DNA of 64,000 nt from Actinoplanes campanulatus (GTDB lineage: Bacteria > Actinomycetota > Actinomycetes > Mycobacteriales > Micromonosporaceae): the NCBI RefSeq assembly GCF_014647795.1, contig NZ_BMPW01000011.1:124001-188000 (forward strand), written 5' to 3'. This document shows, piece by piece, positions 26,647 through 36,092 of the stretch; position 1 is the stretch's first letter, and every line of letters starts with the position of its first letter. A model generated the notes under the pieces. That model had not been told where the DNA came from and ran no database searches. It saw nothing but the letters and a program-made list of their open reading frames with translations. Both the position numbers and the translations under genes were made by a program.

Positions 26647-27971
26647 CGAATCACCTCCAGGTTTCCGGCCTCGACGCGGACGTCGAGTTGCAGGGTGCCA
26701 CCGCCGGCGCCGTCCGCGCCCAGGTCGTCGGCCTGGCGGGTGCTGCTGTCGTTGTACTCCTCGCCGAACAGGACCAGCCGTCCGCCGTCGACGCCCGCGG
26801 TCACCGAGGCGTCCACGGTCGGCGGGAGAAGGATCCGGAGCTGGCCGAGCTTCATGCCGGCGGTGACCGCCTGGGTCTGCCCGGTGAAGTCGACCGAGCG
26901 CAGGTCCAGGGTCACGTTGCCGACGTCGAAGGAATACTCGTCGGCGACCGCCGCGAGGCTCGTCGGACGGTAGACGCTGGGCGTCCAGTCACGGCCGAAC
27001 CGCTCCAGCCCACTGGACACGCCGAGCGCGAAGCTGAGCACCAGGGCCAGCGCGATCAGGCCCCGGGCCCGGCCGAACCAGGCGCCGACGATCAGACCGA
27101 GCGCGGTGGTCGCCAGGGCGCCCGCGAAGTAGGCGGAGATGGCCACGTCGACGCCGCTCATGTCGATCGCGGCGATCAGGCCGGTCACCATGACGACCGC
27201 GAAGAACGTCAGCCGGCCCAGGATCGAGCGTTCACGCGGCGGCTTCGGCGGCCTCGGCGGGCGCGGCGGCATCGGCGGCACCGGCGGGGGAGCGGTGGGC
27301 GGGCCGGCGAACGGGCCGTGCGGCGCGAACGGCGGACGGAACCCGCCGACGGGGCCCGCCTTGCTCACCGGTTCGCCGGCCGGCTCGGCCGCGGGCGGCG
27401 CCACGAACGCCATCGTCGGTTCCTCCGTGGGCGGCGGCGGGGCGTCCGGTGGTGGTGGCGCGGCGGCCTGGAACGGAGTCGCGCCACCCCTTTTGATCAG
27501 CAGGAACGCGCCCAGGACCACGGCCGCCGCGAGCATGCTGGCCCGTGCGCCCGAGTTGACGATGAAGGCGAAGGTCAGCAGAGCGGCGCCGCCGAGCAGC
27601 ACCACTGACAGCGGCGCCATCCCGGAACGGCCCTTGCCCAGCAGCGACTCGACCGGGGAGGAGGTGTCACCCTCGGACGGGATGATCAGCCAGCCGATCA
27701 GGTAGAGCAGCACACCGGTGCCGCTGAGCACGCCGAGCACGCCGAGCACGACCCGCCACAGGACCGGGTCGGTGTTCGTGGCCCGGGCCAGAGCGCCGCA
27801 GACGCCGGCCACGTAGCGGCCGTTGCGGGGGCGGACGAGCTGCTGGCGGGACCAGGCCGCGGAGGCTGCGGCGACCCACGGCGGCACGTTGGAGCCGGGC
27901 GGGAAGCCCTCGGGCTGGTCGGAAGGTGCCTGGTCACCCTTGGGACCGGCACCGGGCGCTTCATCGTTCAT
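26643..27971 (-). CDS. PspC-domain membrane protein with LiaF-like C-terminus
   Basis: A 442-residue envelope-stress protein. Residues about 44-107 form a PspC domain (RPRNGRYVAGVCGALARATNTDP followed by a helix ending GWLIIPSEG). Two more helices, a long Pro-rich linker (APPPPDAPPPP, PPRPPRPPKPP) and three helices follow. The last about 110 residues (SFDVGNVTLDLRSVDFTGQ...LRILLPPTVDASVTAGV) form the beta-helical repeat seen in LiaF/DUF2154 proteins, which inhibit LiaS-type kinases. It is divergent from a PspC-containing kinase at 28103, so it probably tunes that kinase (inference). Confidence 0.85.
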   Translation of the reverse strand: MNDEAPGAGPKGDQAPSDQPEGFPPGSNVPPWVAAASAAWSRQQLVRPRNGRYVAGVCGALARATNTDPVLWRVVLGVLGVLSGTGVLLYLIGWLIIPSEGDTSSPVESLLGKGRSGMAPLSVVLLGGAALLTFAFIVNSGARASMLAAAVVLGAFLLIKRGGATPFQAAAPPPPDAPPPPTEEPTMAFVAPPAAEPAGEPVSKAGPVGGFRPPFAPHGPFAGPPTAPPPVPPMPPRPPRPPKPPRERSILGRLTFFAVVMVTGLIAAIDMSGVDVAISAYFAGALATTALGLIVGAWFGRARGLIALALVLSFALGVSSGLERFGRDWTPSVYRPTSLAAVADEYSFDVGNVTLDLRSVDFTGQTQAVTAGMKLGQLRILLPPTVDASVTAGVDGGRLVLFGEEYNDSSTRQADDLGADGAGGGTLQLDVRVEAGNLEVIR

Positions 27972-28017
27972 GCCTCGATCCTGGTCCGCCGGCCGCCCGA
28001 GCCGCCTCCGGAGACGA

Positions 28018-28093
28018 CCCTGAGGCCACCCTGAGATATCCGTCCCGGATGCCGGGGAACTTCCCCGTGGCTACCGCGTACGTCACGTGTGAC
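28018..28093. promoter_or_regulatory. Divergent control region with direct and inverted repeats
   Basis: Between the divergent PspC and kinase genes lie CCCTGAG direct repeats starting at 28018 and 28029 (11 bp apart, one helical turn), GGGGAA-C-TTCCCC (28054-28066), and CGTCAC-GT-GTGACG (28080-28093). They are plausible binding sites for the response regulator encoded at 29359. Confidence 0.45.
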
Positions 28094-28102
28094 GATCGGA
28101 GG

Positions 28103-29362
28103 GTGACTATCCCCGCCCCGCCGCAAACCCGCCGGCTTTACCGGCCGCGTGACCAGCGCATCGTCGCCGGGGTCGCGGCCGGGCTGTCCCGCCATCTCGG
28201 CGTGCCGGTGCTCGCCGTCCGGATCGCGCTCGTCGTGCTGCTCGGGTTCAACGCCCTGGGCCTGCTGCTCTACGCCGCCTACTGGGCGGTGCTGCCGCAG
28301 GAGGCGCGCGGCGAGGAGAAGCCGGTCCGCCGCGACCTGTCGGCCCTGCTGCCGTTCGCCGCCATCGGTCTCGGCGTGATCCTGTTGCAGGCCCAGCTCT
28401 TCGGTGACTCGGTGAGCACCACGGCCGGCTGGATGATCGCGGTGATCGCGGTCGGCGCCGGGGTGATCTGGCACCAGTCCGACCCGAGCCGCCGCGACGC
28501 GTACACCGACAATCCGGCCTCGGCGCCGTGGTTCGCGGCCATCGTCTCGGAGAACGACCGGCGGTCCTTCCTCTTCCGGTTCATCGGCGGCGGGATTCTG
28601 GTCGCGGTCGGCATCATCGGCGTGGTGGCGGTGTACGCCCCGTCCGGCTCCCTGTCCGCGGTGTTCAACGGCGTGATCTTCGCCTTCGTCGGCCTGCTCG
28701 GTGTCGGTGTGGTGGTGGCGCCCCTGGTCTGGCGTACCTTCGGGCAGCTGCGCGCCGAGCGGGAGGGCCGGATCCGGGAGCAGGAGCGGGCCGAGCTGGC
28801 CGCGATGATCCACGACCAGGTGCTGCACACGCTGGCCCTGATCCAGCGCAACTCCACCGACATCAAGGAGGTGCAGCGCCTCGCCCGGGGGCAGGAGCGC
28901 AGCCTCCGCAACTGGCTCTACCGGCCCACCGCGTCGCCGACCGAGCGGTTCGCCGCCGCGCTGGAGCAGGCCGCGGCCGAGGTCGAGGACACCTACGCGA
29001 TCACCGTGGAGACCGTCGTGGTGGGCGACACCCAGTGCGACGACCGGGTGGCGGCGCTGGTCGCGGCGGCCCGGGAGGCGCTGGTGAACGCGGCCCGGCA
29101 TGCCGGGGTGCAGACGGTTTCGCTCTATGCCGAGGTGGAGGAGGATGAGCTGAGCGTCTTCGTCCGCGATCGGGGCGCCGGTTTCGACATGGGCGGTGTG
29201 GCGGAGACCCGGCACGGCGTCCGTGGTTCGATCATCGGGCGGATGCGACGGCATGGCGGCCGGGCGGAGATCCGCAGCGAACCCGGAGACGGTACTGAGG
29301 TGCGGCTCATGCTTCCCGTCACGAGGGAGAGCGTGACCGCCGGTAAGGAGTCAGTGCGATGA
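28103..29362 (+). CDS. PspC-fused sensor histidine kinase (LiaS/DesK type)
   Basis: A membrane kinase that senses envelope state and phosphorylates the regulator encoded next. The N-terminal PspC domain (RRLYRPRDQRIVAGVAAGLSRHLG) is followed by about five membrane helices in the first 210 residues, a HisKA_3 phosphoacceptor with H237 in AMIHDQVLHTL, and an HATPase_c domain: N-box EALVNAARHA, G-boxes DRGAGFD and GDGTEVRL. GTG 28103 (419 residues) is tentative, since GGAGG abuts it; ATG 28049 adds 18 residues but would cover two inverted repeats. The stop overlaps the regulator start (ATGA). Confidence 0.85.
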   Translation: MTIPAPPQTRRLYRPRDQRIVAGVAAGLSRHLGVPVLAVRIALVVLLGFNALGLLLYAAYWAVLPQEARGEEKPVRRDLSALLPFAAIGLGVILLQAQLFGDSVSTTAGWMIAVIAVGAGVIWHQSDPSRRDAYTDNPASAPWFAAIVSENDRRSFLFRFIGGGILVAVGIIGVVAVYAPSGSLSAVFNGVIFAFVGLLGVGVVVAPLVWRTFGQLRAEREGRIREQERAELAAMIHDQVLHTLALIQRNSTDIKEVQRLARGQERSLRNWLYRPTASPTERFAAALEQAAAEVEDTYAITVETVVVGDTQCDDRVAALVAAAREALVNAARHAGVQTVSLYAEVEEDELSVFVRDRGAGFDMGGVAETRHGVRGSIIGRMRRHGGRAEIRSEPGDGTEVRLMLPVTRESVTAGKESVR

Positions 29363-30027
29363 CCGAGCCCGTGATCGAGCCGGAGGCCCGTCGGCTCAAC
29401 GTCTTCCTGGTCGACGACCATGCGATGTTCCGCGCCGGGGTGCGGGCCGAGCTGGGTGTGCACGTCGATGTGGTGGGCGAGGCCAGCACGGTGAGCGAGG
29501 CGATCAGCCGGATCTCCGCGGTGCAGCCGGACGTGGTGCTGCTGGACGTGCACATGCCGGACGGCGGCGGCCGGGCGGTTCTGGAGGCGGTCCGGCGGAC
29601 CCATCCGCAGGTCCGGTTCCTGGCGCTGTCGGTGTCGGATGCCGCGGAGGACGTGATCGGCCTGATCCGGGCCGGCGCCCGGGGCTATGTGACCAAGACG
29701 ATCTCGCCGGACGAGCTGGCCGCGGCGGTGCGCCGGGTGGCCGACGGCGACGCGGTCTTCAGCCCGCGGCTGGCCGGCTTCGTGCTGGACGCCTTCGCCT
29801 CCCGGCCGGACGTGCCGGTCGCCGACCCGGAGCTGGACCAGCTGACCAACCGCGAGCGGGAGGTGCTGCGGCTGCTCGCCCGGGGGTACGCGTACAAGGA
29901 GATCGCCAAGGAGCTGTACATCTCGATCAAGACGGTCGAGACCCACGTCTCCAACGTGTTGCGCAAATTGCAGATGAGCAACCGTTACGAATTGTCACGA
30001 TGGGCTGCCGATCGGCGCCTCGTCTGA
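29359..30027 (+). CDS. NarL/LiaR-family response regulator
   Basis: A 222-residue DNA-binding regulator paired with the PspC kinase. Receiver domain with acidic pair D19-D20, phosphoacceptor D63 (VVLLDVHMPDGG) and the conserved Lys in GYVTKTIS. A short linker leads to a LuxR-type HTH (LTNREREVLRLLARGYAYKEIAKELYISIKTVETH, split here by description only) ending RWAADRRLV. ATG overlaps the kinase stop by four bases. It probably controls the divergent PspC/LiaF-like operon through the repeats at 28018-28093 (inference). Confidence 0.92.
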   Translation: MTEPVIEPEARRLNVFLVDDHAMFRAGVRAELGVHVDVVGEASTVSEAISRISAVQPDVVLLDVHMPDGGGRAVLEAVRRTHPQVRFLALSVSDAAEDVIGLIRAGARGYVTKTISPDELAAAVRRVADGDAVFSPRLAGFVLDAFASRPDVPVADPELDQLTNREREVLRLLARGYAYKEIAKELYISIKTVETHVSNVLRKLQMSNRYELSRWAADRRLV

Positions 30028-30269
30028 CCCCTCCGGGACGGCCCTACAGGGAAGCTTCCTATAAGCTGCGCTGCACGCCGGACCGGAAGTTCGGTACGTA
30101 TGCCCAGTTCAGGCTGGCCGAATAGGTATAAACCGTCACTGATGAGCCTATTTGCGGGCGTAGACGGCGAATATCGGCTTGATAACGGCCCTCCGGGTTT
30201 TCGTGTCTCTGTGTCACAGTGGCTCCTACTCACACAACCCCCGTGAGCGCCCCTGAAGGAGGCACTCCC

Positions 30270-31904
30270 ATGCCTGGGAAACGCCCGTGGAAGATGGCGG
30301 CCGGCGCGGCCGCCATCTCCTTGTTGGTCGCCGGATGTGGAGGTGGCGACTCGGACGATGCGAGCGCCAACTCGAACACCATCGTGATCGGCATCGCCGA
30401 GCCCGAGCACCTGCTTCCGACGAACGCCACCGACGACAGTGGCTCGCAGGTGCTGTCCTCGCTGTTCTACCCGCTGGTCAACTTCAACAGCCAGCAGGAG
30501 CCGGTCGAGGTCGCCGCGGAGAGCATCACGCCGGACAAGGCCAACCGGGTGTGGACGATCAAGCTCAAACCAGGCTTCACGTTCCACAACGGCGAGCCGG
30601 TCACCGCGCAGAACTACATCGACGCGTGGAACTACGGCGCCTACGGGCCGAACGCTCAGACCGGCGGCTACTTCTTCGAGCGCATCGACGGTTACGCCGA
30701 GATGAACCCGCTGGACCCGGACAAGGACGGACCGCAGAAGCCCCCCACGCCGAAGACCAACGAGCTCTCCGGCCTGGAGAAGGTCAACGACCTGACCTTC
30801 ACCGTCAAGCTGTCCGCGCCGTTCTCCAGCTTCGAGTCGGTGCTCGCCTACTCGGTCTTCCACCCGCTGCCCAAGGCCGCCTTCTCCGCGCCCGGCGTGA
30901 TCGCCGAGGGCTTCGAGGACCAGATCATCGGTAACGGGCCCTTCAAGCTCAAGGGCAAGTGGGAGCACGACAACGAGGTCGTCGTGGAGAAGGTCAGCGA
31001 CTTCAAGGGCCAGGTCCCGAAGATCGACGGCATCACCTGGAAGATCTACCAGGACGAGCAGACCCAGTACGCGGACCTGGTCTCCGGCAACGTCGACGTG
31101 CAGATGAACATCCCGATCGAGGCGCTCTCCAAGGCGTCCGCCGACCTGGGCACCCGCTTCCAGATGAGCGAGAACTCCGGGTTCGACTTCATCGGCTTCC
31201 CGACGTACGAGTCGGAGTTCTCCAAGCCCGAGGTCCGCAAGGCGATCTCGATGGCGATCAACCGGGAGGAGATCTCCGACCAGATCTTCCTCGGCTCCCG
31301 CATCCCGGCGAAGTCCTTCGTCTCCCCGGTGGTCCGCGGTTACCGCGAGAACATCTGCGGCGAGGCCTGCGAGTACAACCCGGTGGAGGCCAAGAGGCTG
31401 TACGACAAGAACGGCGGCCCTGAAGAGATCAAGATCACCTACAACGTCGACGGTGGTCACAAGGCCTGGGTGGACGCCACCTGCAACCAGATCAAGGCCT
31501 CGCTGGGTGTGAACTGCACCGGTTCGCCGGAGCCGAAGTTCTCGGTCCTCCAGCAGAAGGCGCGGGCCCACGAGCCGATCGGCCTGATCCGCCTCGGCTG
31601 GATCATGGACTACCCGCTGATGGAGAACTACCTCGGCCCGCTCTACAGCACCAACGGCTCGTCGAACCACTACGGCTGGTCGAACAGCAACTTCGACCGG
31701 CTGCTCAAGCAGGGTGCGCAGGCGCCGACGCCGGAGGCCGCGATCAAGAAGTGGCAGCAGGCGGAGGACATCCTCGTGCAGGAGATGCCGGTCATCCCGC
31801 TGCGCTTCATGCAGAACGTGTACGGCTATTCGGAGAAGGTTCAGAACGTCGAGATGGACCTCTTCAAGAAGGTCGACCTCTACGAGATCGAAACGATCGC
31901 CTGA
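30270..31904 (+). CDS. Peptide ABC transporter substrate-binding lipoprotein (SBP family 5)
   Basis: A 544-residue extracellular binding protein of the DppA/OppA type. Signal peptide with lipobox LLVAGC, then a Gly/Ser/Asp linker. Family 5 features include the conserved entry segment PDKANRVWTIKLKPGFTFHNGEPVTAQNY and later SNHYGWSNSNFDRLL. ATG 30270 has a strong GAAGGAGG site at 30255-30262, eight bases upstream; a longer reading from 30219 lacks support. It is first in a five-gene importer for oligopeptides or similar compounds. The 242 bases upstream contain TATAAA near 30111-30116 but no promoter I can assign with confidence. Confidence 0.92.
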   Translation: MPGKRPWKMAAGAAAISLLVAGCGGGDSDDASANSNTIVIGIAEPEHLLPTNATDDSGSQVLSSLFYPLVNFNSQQEPVEVAAESITPDKANRVWTIKLKPGFTFHNGEPVTAQNYIDAWNYGAYGPNAQTGGYFFERIDGYAEMNPLDPDKDGPQKPPTPKTNELSGLEKVNDLTFTVKLSAPFSSFESVLAYSVFHPLPKAAFSAPGVIAEGFEDQIIGNGPFKLKGKWEHDNEVVVEKVSDFKGQVPKIDGITWKIYQDEQTQYADLVSGNVDVQMNIPIEALSKASADLGTRFQMSENSGFDFIGFPTYESEFSKPEVRKAISMAINREEISDQIFLGSRIPAKSFVSPVVRGYRENICGEACEYNPVEAKRLYDKNGGPEEIKITYNVDGGHKAWVDATCNQIKASLGVNCTGSPEPKFSVLQQKARAHEPIGLIRLGWIMDYPLMENYLGPLYSTNGSSNHYGWSNSNFDRLLKQGAQAPTPEAAIKKWQQAEDILVQEMPVIPLRFMQNVYGYSEKVQNVEMDLFKKVDLYEIETIA

Positions 31905-31921
31905 TCTGACCACACGGCTCT

Positions 31922-31958
31922 GGTGGCGTCACGGAAGACATGCGACCGTGACGCCACC
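31922..31958 (+). terminator. Intercistronic hairpin between binding protein and permease genes
   Basis: GGTGGCGTCACG (31922-31933) pairs perfectly with CGTGACGCCACC (31947-31958) across a 13-base loop, 18 bases after the binding-protein stop. As in the sugar importer at 1221, it separates the binding protein from the membrane subunits and probably lowers read-through. Confidence 0.65.
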
Positions 31959-32035
31959 GCTGTGTTGCCCCACTTCATCGTCGTCGCCGTGCTCACGAGG
32001 CCGGCGCTGTGCCGCGGAAGAGGCCAAGAACCGTA

Positions 32036-32962
32036 ATGTTCCGCTACATCGTGCGGCGCTTACTACAGATGATCCTGACGTTCTTCGGGGCCACCTTCGT
32101 AGTCTTCGCGCTGATGTTCGCCAACCAGGACGACCCCATCCAGGCGCTGGTGGGCGAGAAAACGGCGAGCGACAGCCTGCGTGCTGCGCTCACCGAGCGG
32201 TACCACCTGGACGAAGGTTTCCTGACCCAGTACTGGTACTACATGAAAGGCCTGCTCACCGGCGATCTCGGTAAGTCGCTGACTGGTCGCGACATCTCCG
32301 AGATGCTGGCCGACGCGTGGCCGGTCACCATCCGGCTGGCGATCCTGGCCATCCTCATCGCCGCCGCGATCGCCGTCACCACCGGTGTCTACGCCGGCAT
32401 CCGGCGGGGCGGCCTCTTCGACAACGGCACCCTGCTGATGACCCTGCTCCTGCTGGCCATGCCGATCGTGGTGCTCGCGCCGCTGGCCCAGTTGGTGTTC
32501 GCGATGGAGTTGCGGTGGTTCCCGGCCACCACGACCAAGAACGCGACACTGTACGAGCTCCTGCTGCCCGCCCTCGTGCTGGCCACCACGGTCATCGCCA
32601 CCCAGTTGCGGGTCACCCGGACATCGGTGGTGGAGAACCTGCGGGCCGACTACGTGCGCACCGCCCGGGCCAAGGGATTGGCCCCGCGCCGGGTCACCTG
32701 GGTGCACGTGCTGCGTAACTCGCTGATCCCGGTGGTCACCCTGATCGGTGTCGACCTCGGCGTGCTGATGTCCGGCGCGATCGTCACCGAGGAGGTCTTC
32801 AACATCCCGGGTGTCGGGTTCAACCTGGCCCGGGGCATCCGCACCGAGGACGGCCCGCTCGTGGTCGGCTTCGTCAGCGTACTGGTGATCATCTTCTTGA
32901 TCGTGAACCTCGCCGTCGACCTGCTCTACGCCGCCCTCGACCCGAGGATCCGTTATGAGTGA
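32036..32962 (+). CDS. Peptide ABC transporter permease (DppB type)
   Basis: A 308-residue inner-membrane permease. It opens with MFRYIVRRLLQMI, typical of DppB/OppB, has six membrane helices, and carries the ATPase-contact loop YVRTARAKGLAPRRVTWVHVLRNSLIPV. A large extracellular loop near residues 35-100 holds YHLDEGFLTQYWYYMKGLLTGDLGKSLT. ATG 32036 is chosen over an in-frame start nine codons earlier, because homologues begin at MFRY. It overlaps the next permease by eight bases. Confidence 0.93.
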   Translation: MFRYIVRRLLQMILTFFGATFVVFALMFANQDDPIQALVGEKTASDSLRAALTERYHLDEGFLTQYWYYMKGLLTGDLGKSLTGRDISEMLADAWPVTIRLAILAILIAAAIAVTTGVYAGIRRGGLFDNGTLLMTLLLLAMPIVVLAPLAQLVFAMELRWFPATTTKNATLYELLLPALVLATTVIATQLRVTRTSVVENLRADYVRTARAKGLAPRRVTWVHVLRNSLIPVVTLIGVDLGVLMSGAIVTEEVFNIPGVGFNLARGIRTEDGPLVVGFVSVLVIIFLIVNLAVDLLYAALDPRIRYE

Positions 32963-33860
32963 CCCCAACCTGATCACCGTGGCCGAGGCGCCGGACGTCT
33001 CCGGAAGGTCGCGGAGCCTGGCCGGCGACGCCTGGGCGGACCTGCGGCGCAACAAGATCTTCTGGGTTTCCGCGGTGCTGGTCGTGGTGATCCTGCTGAT
33101 GGCGTTCCTGCCGTCCCTGTTCACCTCGGCCGACCCCGGCGCCTGTGCGCTGTCGAACAAGCACAAGGGACCGACCGGCAGCGCCATCTTCGGGTACGAC
33201 TTCCAGGGCTGCGACGTCTTCGCCCGGACCATCTACGGCACCCGCGCCTCGATCGAGGTCGGCGTCCTCTCCACCCTGATGGCGGGCGTGCTCGGCCTGG
33301 TCTTCGGGCTGTCCGCCGGCTACTTCGGAGGGACCACCGACGCGGTGCTGTCCCGGCTCACCGACATCATGCTGGGCGTGCCGTTCCTGCTCGGCGCGGT
33401 GGTCTTCTCGGGCCGGCTGTCCGGCAGCGAGGACGACGGCGTCTGGGCCGTGACACTCACCCTGGGCGTGCTCACCTGGACGTCGGCGGCCCGGGTCATG
33501 CGGTCCTCGGTGATCGCGGTGAAGAGCCAGGACTACGTGGCGGCCGGCCGGATGCTCGGCGCGAGCCCGGGCCGGCTGATGTTCCGGCACATCCTGCCGA
33601 ACTCGATGGCGTCGTTCATCGTGGTGCTGACCATCCTGCTGGGCACCAACATCGCGGCCGAGGCGACGCTCTCCTACCTGGGTGTGGGGCTCAAGGGCGA
33701 CGCCGTCAGCTGGGGTCTGCAGATCGCCGAGGCGCAGGACTACGCCCGGATCGCGGCCCACCCGCTGATCTGGCCGTCGATCTTCCTCGCCGCCACCGTG
33801 CTGGCCTTCATCATGCTGGGCGACGCCATCCGCGACGCCTTCGACCCGAAGTTGCGGTGA
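32955..33860 (+). CDS. Peptide ABC transporter permease (DppC type)
   Basis: The second permease half, 301 residues, six helices. The N-terminal OppC-type segment (WADLRRNKIFWVSAVLVVV) and the EAA loop YVAAGRMLGASPGRLMFRHILPNS are standard. A loop with two cysteines (DPGACALSNKH and YDFQGCDVF) lies outside the membrane and could form a disulfide. ATG 32955 overlaps the upstream stop by eight bases; its own stop overlaps the ATPase start by four (GTGA), so the whole set is translationally coupled. Confidence 0.93.
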   Translation: MSDPNLITVAEAPDVSGRSRSLAGDAWADLRRNKIFWVSAVLVVVILLMAFLPSLFTSADPGACALSNKHKGPTGSAIFGYDFQGCDVFARTIYGTRASIEVGVLSTLMAGVLGLVFGLSAGYFGGTTDAVLSRLTDIMLGVPFLLGAVVFSGRLSGSEDDGVWAVTLTLGVLTWTSAARVMRSSVIAVKSQDYVAAGRMLGASPGRLMFRHILPNSMASFIVVLTILLGTNIAAEATLSYLGVGLKGDAVSWGLQIAEAQDYARIAAHPLIWPSIFLAATVLAFIMLGDAIRDAFDPKLR

Positions 33861-34900
33861 CCTCCTCCATGACTGACATCAAGGCGACCATGGACGCCCT
33901 GCCCGGAATCGATCACCGGGCGCCCCTGCTCCAGATCAACGACCTGCACGTCGAGTTCCGGACCCGGGACGGCGTGGCCAAGGCGGTGAACGGGGCGAGT
34001 TTCTGGCTGTCTCCCGGCGAGACCCTGGCGATCCTGGGCGAGTCCGGCTGCGGCAAGTCGGTGACCGCTCAAGCGATCATGGGCATCCTGGAGAGCCCGC
34101 CCGGGCACCTCACCGCCGGCGAGATCCGCTACCGCGGCGTCGACCTGCTGAAACTGCCCGAGGCGCAGCGCCGCAAGGTCCGCGCCAACCGGATCGCGAT
34201 GATCTTCCAGGACGCGCTGTCCGCGCTGAACCCGGTCTACACGGTCGGCTTCCAGTTGGCCGAGCTGTTCCGGATGCACCGCGGCATGTCCCGGTCGGAC
34301 GCCAAGAACCGGGCCGTCGACCTGCTCGACCAGGTCAAGATCCCGGCCGCGCGGAGCCGGGTGAACGACTACCCGCACCAGTTCTCCGGCGGTATGCGGC
34401 AGCGCGTCATGATCGCCATGGCGCTGGCGCTCGACCCGGAGGTGCTGATCGCCGACGAGCCCACCACGGCGCTCGACGTGACGGTCCAGGCGCAGATCAT
34501 GGGCCTGCTCGCGGAGCTCCAGCAGCAGCGCAACATGGGCCTCGTCCTGATCACGCACGACATGGGCGTGGTGGCCGACGTCGCCGACCGGATCTCCGTG
34601 ATGTACGCGGGCCGGGTCGTCGAGGAGGCGCCGGTCCACGACATCTACGCCCGTCCCGGTCACCCGTACACCCGGGCGCTGCTCGAATCGATCCCGCGGC
34701 TCGACCTCAAGGGCCATCAGCTCAACGTGATCCGCGGTCTGCCGCCGGCGCTCACCGACATCCCGCGCGGCTGCGCCTTCAACCCCCGATGCCGGTACGC
34801 CAAGGACCCCTGCCGTCAGGATCCGGCGCCCCCGGCGTATGCCATCGCGCCACACCGCACCGCGCGCTGCCACTTCTTTCGGGAGGTCCTCGGTGAGTGA
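33857..34900 (+). CDS. Peptide ABC transporter ATPase (DppD type)
   Basis: A 347-residue cytoplasmic ATPase. Walker [10 protein letters not shown], signature FSGGMRQRV, Walker [12 protein letters not shown], and the C-terminal oligopeptide-ABC segment [15 protein letters not shown] with cysteines. These cysteine-rich tails bind an iron-sulfur cluster in some Dpp ATPases. GTG 33857 lies in the overlap with the permease stop; ATG 33869 is an alternative. It pairs with the next ATPase as a heterodimer. Confidence 0.93.
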   Translation: MTSSMTDIKATMDALPGIDHRAPLLQINDLHVEFRTRDGVAKAVNGASFWLSPGETLAILGESGCGKSVTAQAIMGILESPPGHLTAGEIRYRGVDLLKLPEAQRRKVRANRIAMIFQDALSALNPVYTVGFQLAELFRMHRGMSRSDAKNRAVDLLDQVKIPAARSRVNDYPHQFSGGMRQRVMIAMALALDPEVLIADEPTTALDVTVQAQIMGLLAELQQQRNMGLVLITHDMGVVADVADRISVMYAGRVVEEAPVHDIYARPGHPYTRALLESIPRLDLKGHQLNVIRGLPPALTDIPRGCAFNPRCRYAKDPCRQDPAPPAYAIAPHRTARCHFFREVLGE

Positions 34901-35897
34901 CGTCGTCCTCGAGACCAGGGGACTGGTCAAGCACTTCCCCATCACCCAGGGCATCGTGTTCCAGAGCAAGGTGGGCGCGGTCCGCGCGGTCGACGGCATC
35001 GACCTGCAACTGCGCCGGGGCGAGACGCTCGGTTTGGTGGGCGAGTCCGGCTGCGGCAAGTCCACTCTGGCCAAACTGCTGGTCGGGCTGGAGAAACCGA
35101 CCTCGGGCTCGATCATGGTGCGCGGTCAGGACATGACCCGGCTCTCCGGTTCGGCCCTGCGCCGGGCCCGCCGCAACATCCAGATGGTGATGCAGGACCC
35201 GTACACCTCGCTCAATCCGCGGATGACGGTCGGCGACATCATCGGCGAGCCGTTCGAGATCCACCCCGAGGTGGTGCCGAAGGACAAGCGGCAGCGGGCC
35301 GTGCAGGACCTGCTCGACACGGTCGGTCTCAACCCCGACCATGTCAACCGGTACCCGCATCAGTTCTCCGGCGGCCAGCGGCAGCGGATCGGCATCGCCC
35401 GGGCGCTCGCCCTGAAACCGGAGATCATCGTCTGCGACGAGCCGGTGTCGGCGCTCGACGTGTCCATCCAGGCCCAGGTGATCAACCTGCTGGACCGGCT
35501 CCAGGACGACTTCGGGTTGTCGTACATCTTCATCGCCCACGACCTGTCGGTGGTCCGGCACATCTCCGACCGGGTCGCCGTCATGTACCTCGGCAAGATC
35601 GTCGAGCAGGGGCACGACGTGGCGATCTACGACCAGCCGACTCACCCGTACACCCAGGCTCTGCTCTCGGCCGTGCCGGTCCCGGACCCGCGCCTGCGCG
35701 GAAGGCGCGACCAGATCGTGCTGGAGGGTGACGTGCCGTCGCCGGCCGATCCGCCGTCCGGCTGCCGTTTCCGGACCCGCTGCTGGAAGGCGCAGGACGT
35801 CTGCGGCGATCAGGAGCCGTTGTTGCAGATCCGGGAGCGGTCACCGCACCCCAGCGCCTGCCATTTCGCGGAGATTCGGTACGCGGCGAGTCGCTGA
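34893..35897 (+). CDS. Peptide ABC transporter ATPase (DppF type)
   Basis: The second ATPase, 334 residues: Walker [10 protein letters not shown], signature FSGGQRQRI, Walker B IIVCDEPVSALD, and the C-terminal oligopeptide-ABC region PPSGCRFRTRCWKAQDVC. GTG 34893 is supported by GGGAGG at 34881-34886 and overlaps the DppD-type stop by eight bases; the longer open frame from 34839 is inside the upstream gene. A strong terminator follows, so this ends the operon. Confidence 0.93.
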   Translation: MSDVVLETRGLVKHFPITQGIVFQSKVGAVRAVDGIDLQLRRGETLGLVGESGCGKSTLAKLLVGLEKPTSGSIMVRGQDMTRLSGSALRRARRNIQMVMQDPYTSLNPRMTVGDIIGEPFEIHPEVVPKDKRQRAVQDLLDTVGLNPDHVNRYPHQFSGGQRQRIGIARALALKPEIIVCDEPVSALDVSIQAQVINLLDRLQDDFGLSYIFIAHDLSVVRHISDRVAVMYLGKIVEQGHDVAIYDQPTHPYTQALLSAVPVPDPRLRGRRDQIVLEGDVPSPADPPSGCRFRTRCWKAQDVCGDQEPLLQIRERSPHPSACHFAEIRYAASR

Positions 35898-35902
35898 TTC
35901 GT

Positions 35903-35947
35903 ACGACAGCGGGCCGGGAGATCACTGATCTCCCGGCCCGCTGTCGT
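35903..35947 (+). terminator. Strong terminator after the peptide importer operon
   Basis: Perfect 22-bp arms (ACGACAGCGGGCCGGGAGAT... and complement) around a single C, followed by TTTG. It starts six bases after the last ATPase stop. Confidence 0.9.
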
Positions 35948-35963
35948 TTGCTCTAGATCATTT

Positions 35964-35977
35964 GGACATAAGTGTCC
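35964..35977. promoter_or_regulatory. Inverted repeat in the AT-rich promoter of the small secreted protein
   Basis: GGACA-TAAG-TGTCC is a perfect inverted repeat at the start of an unusually AT-rich stretch (35950-36060), which also holds TCAC-N6-GTGA near 35986-35999. It lies about 115 bases upstream of the gene at 36093. This is a likely regulated promoter; the factor is unknown. Confidence 0.4.
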
Positions 35978-36092
35978 GCCAAAAATCACACTTTCGTGAC
36001 TAAAAGTACCAGTTTATCTACTCTGACTTTTATGTCCGATATGGGAGAGTTTGGGCAACTAACCGAAACTCATCGGAAGTGAGGAAGACGGT

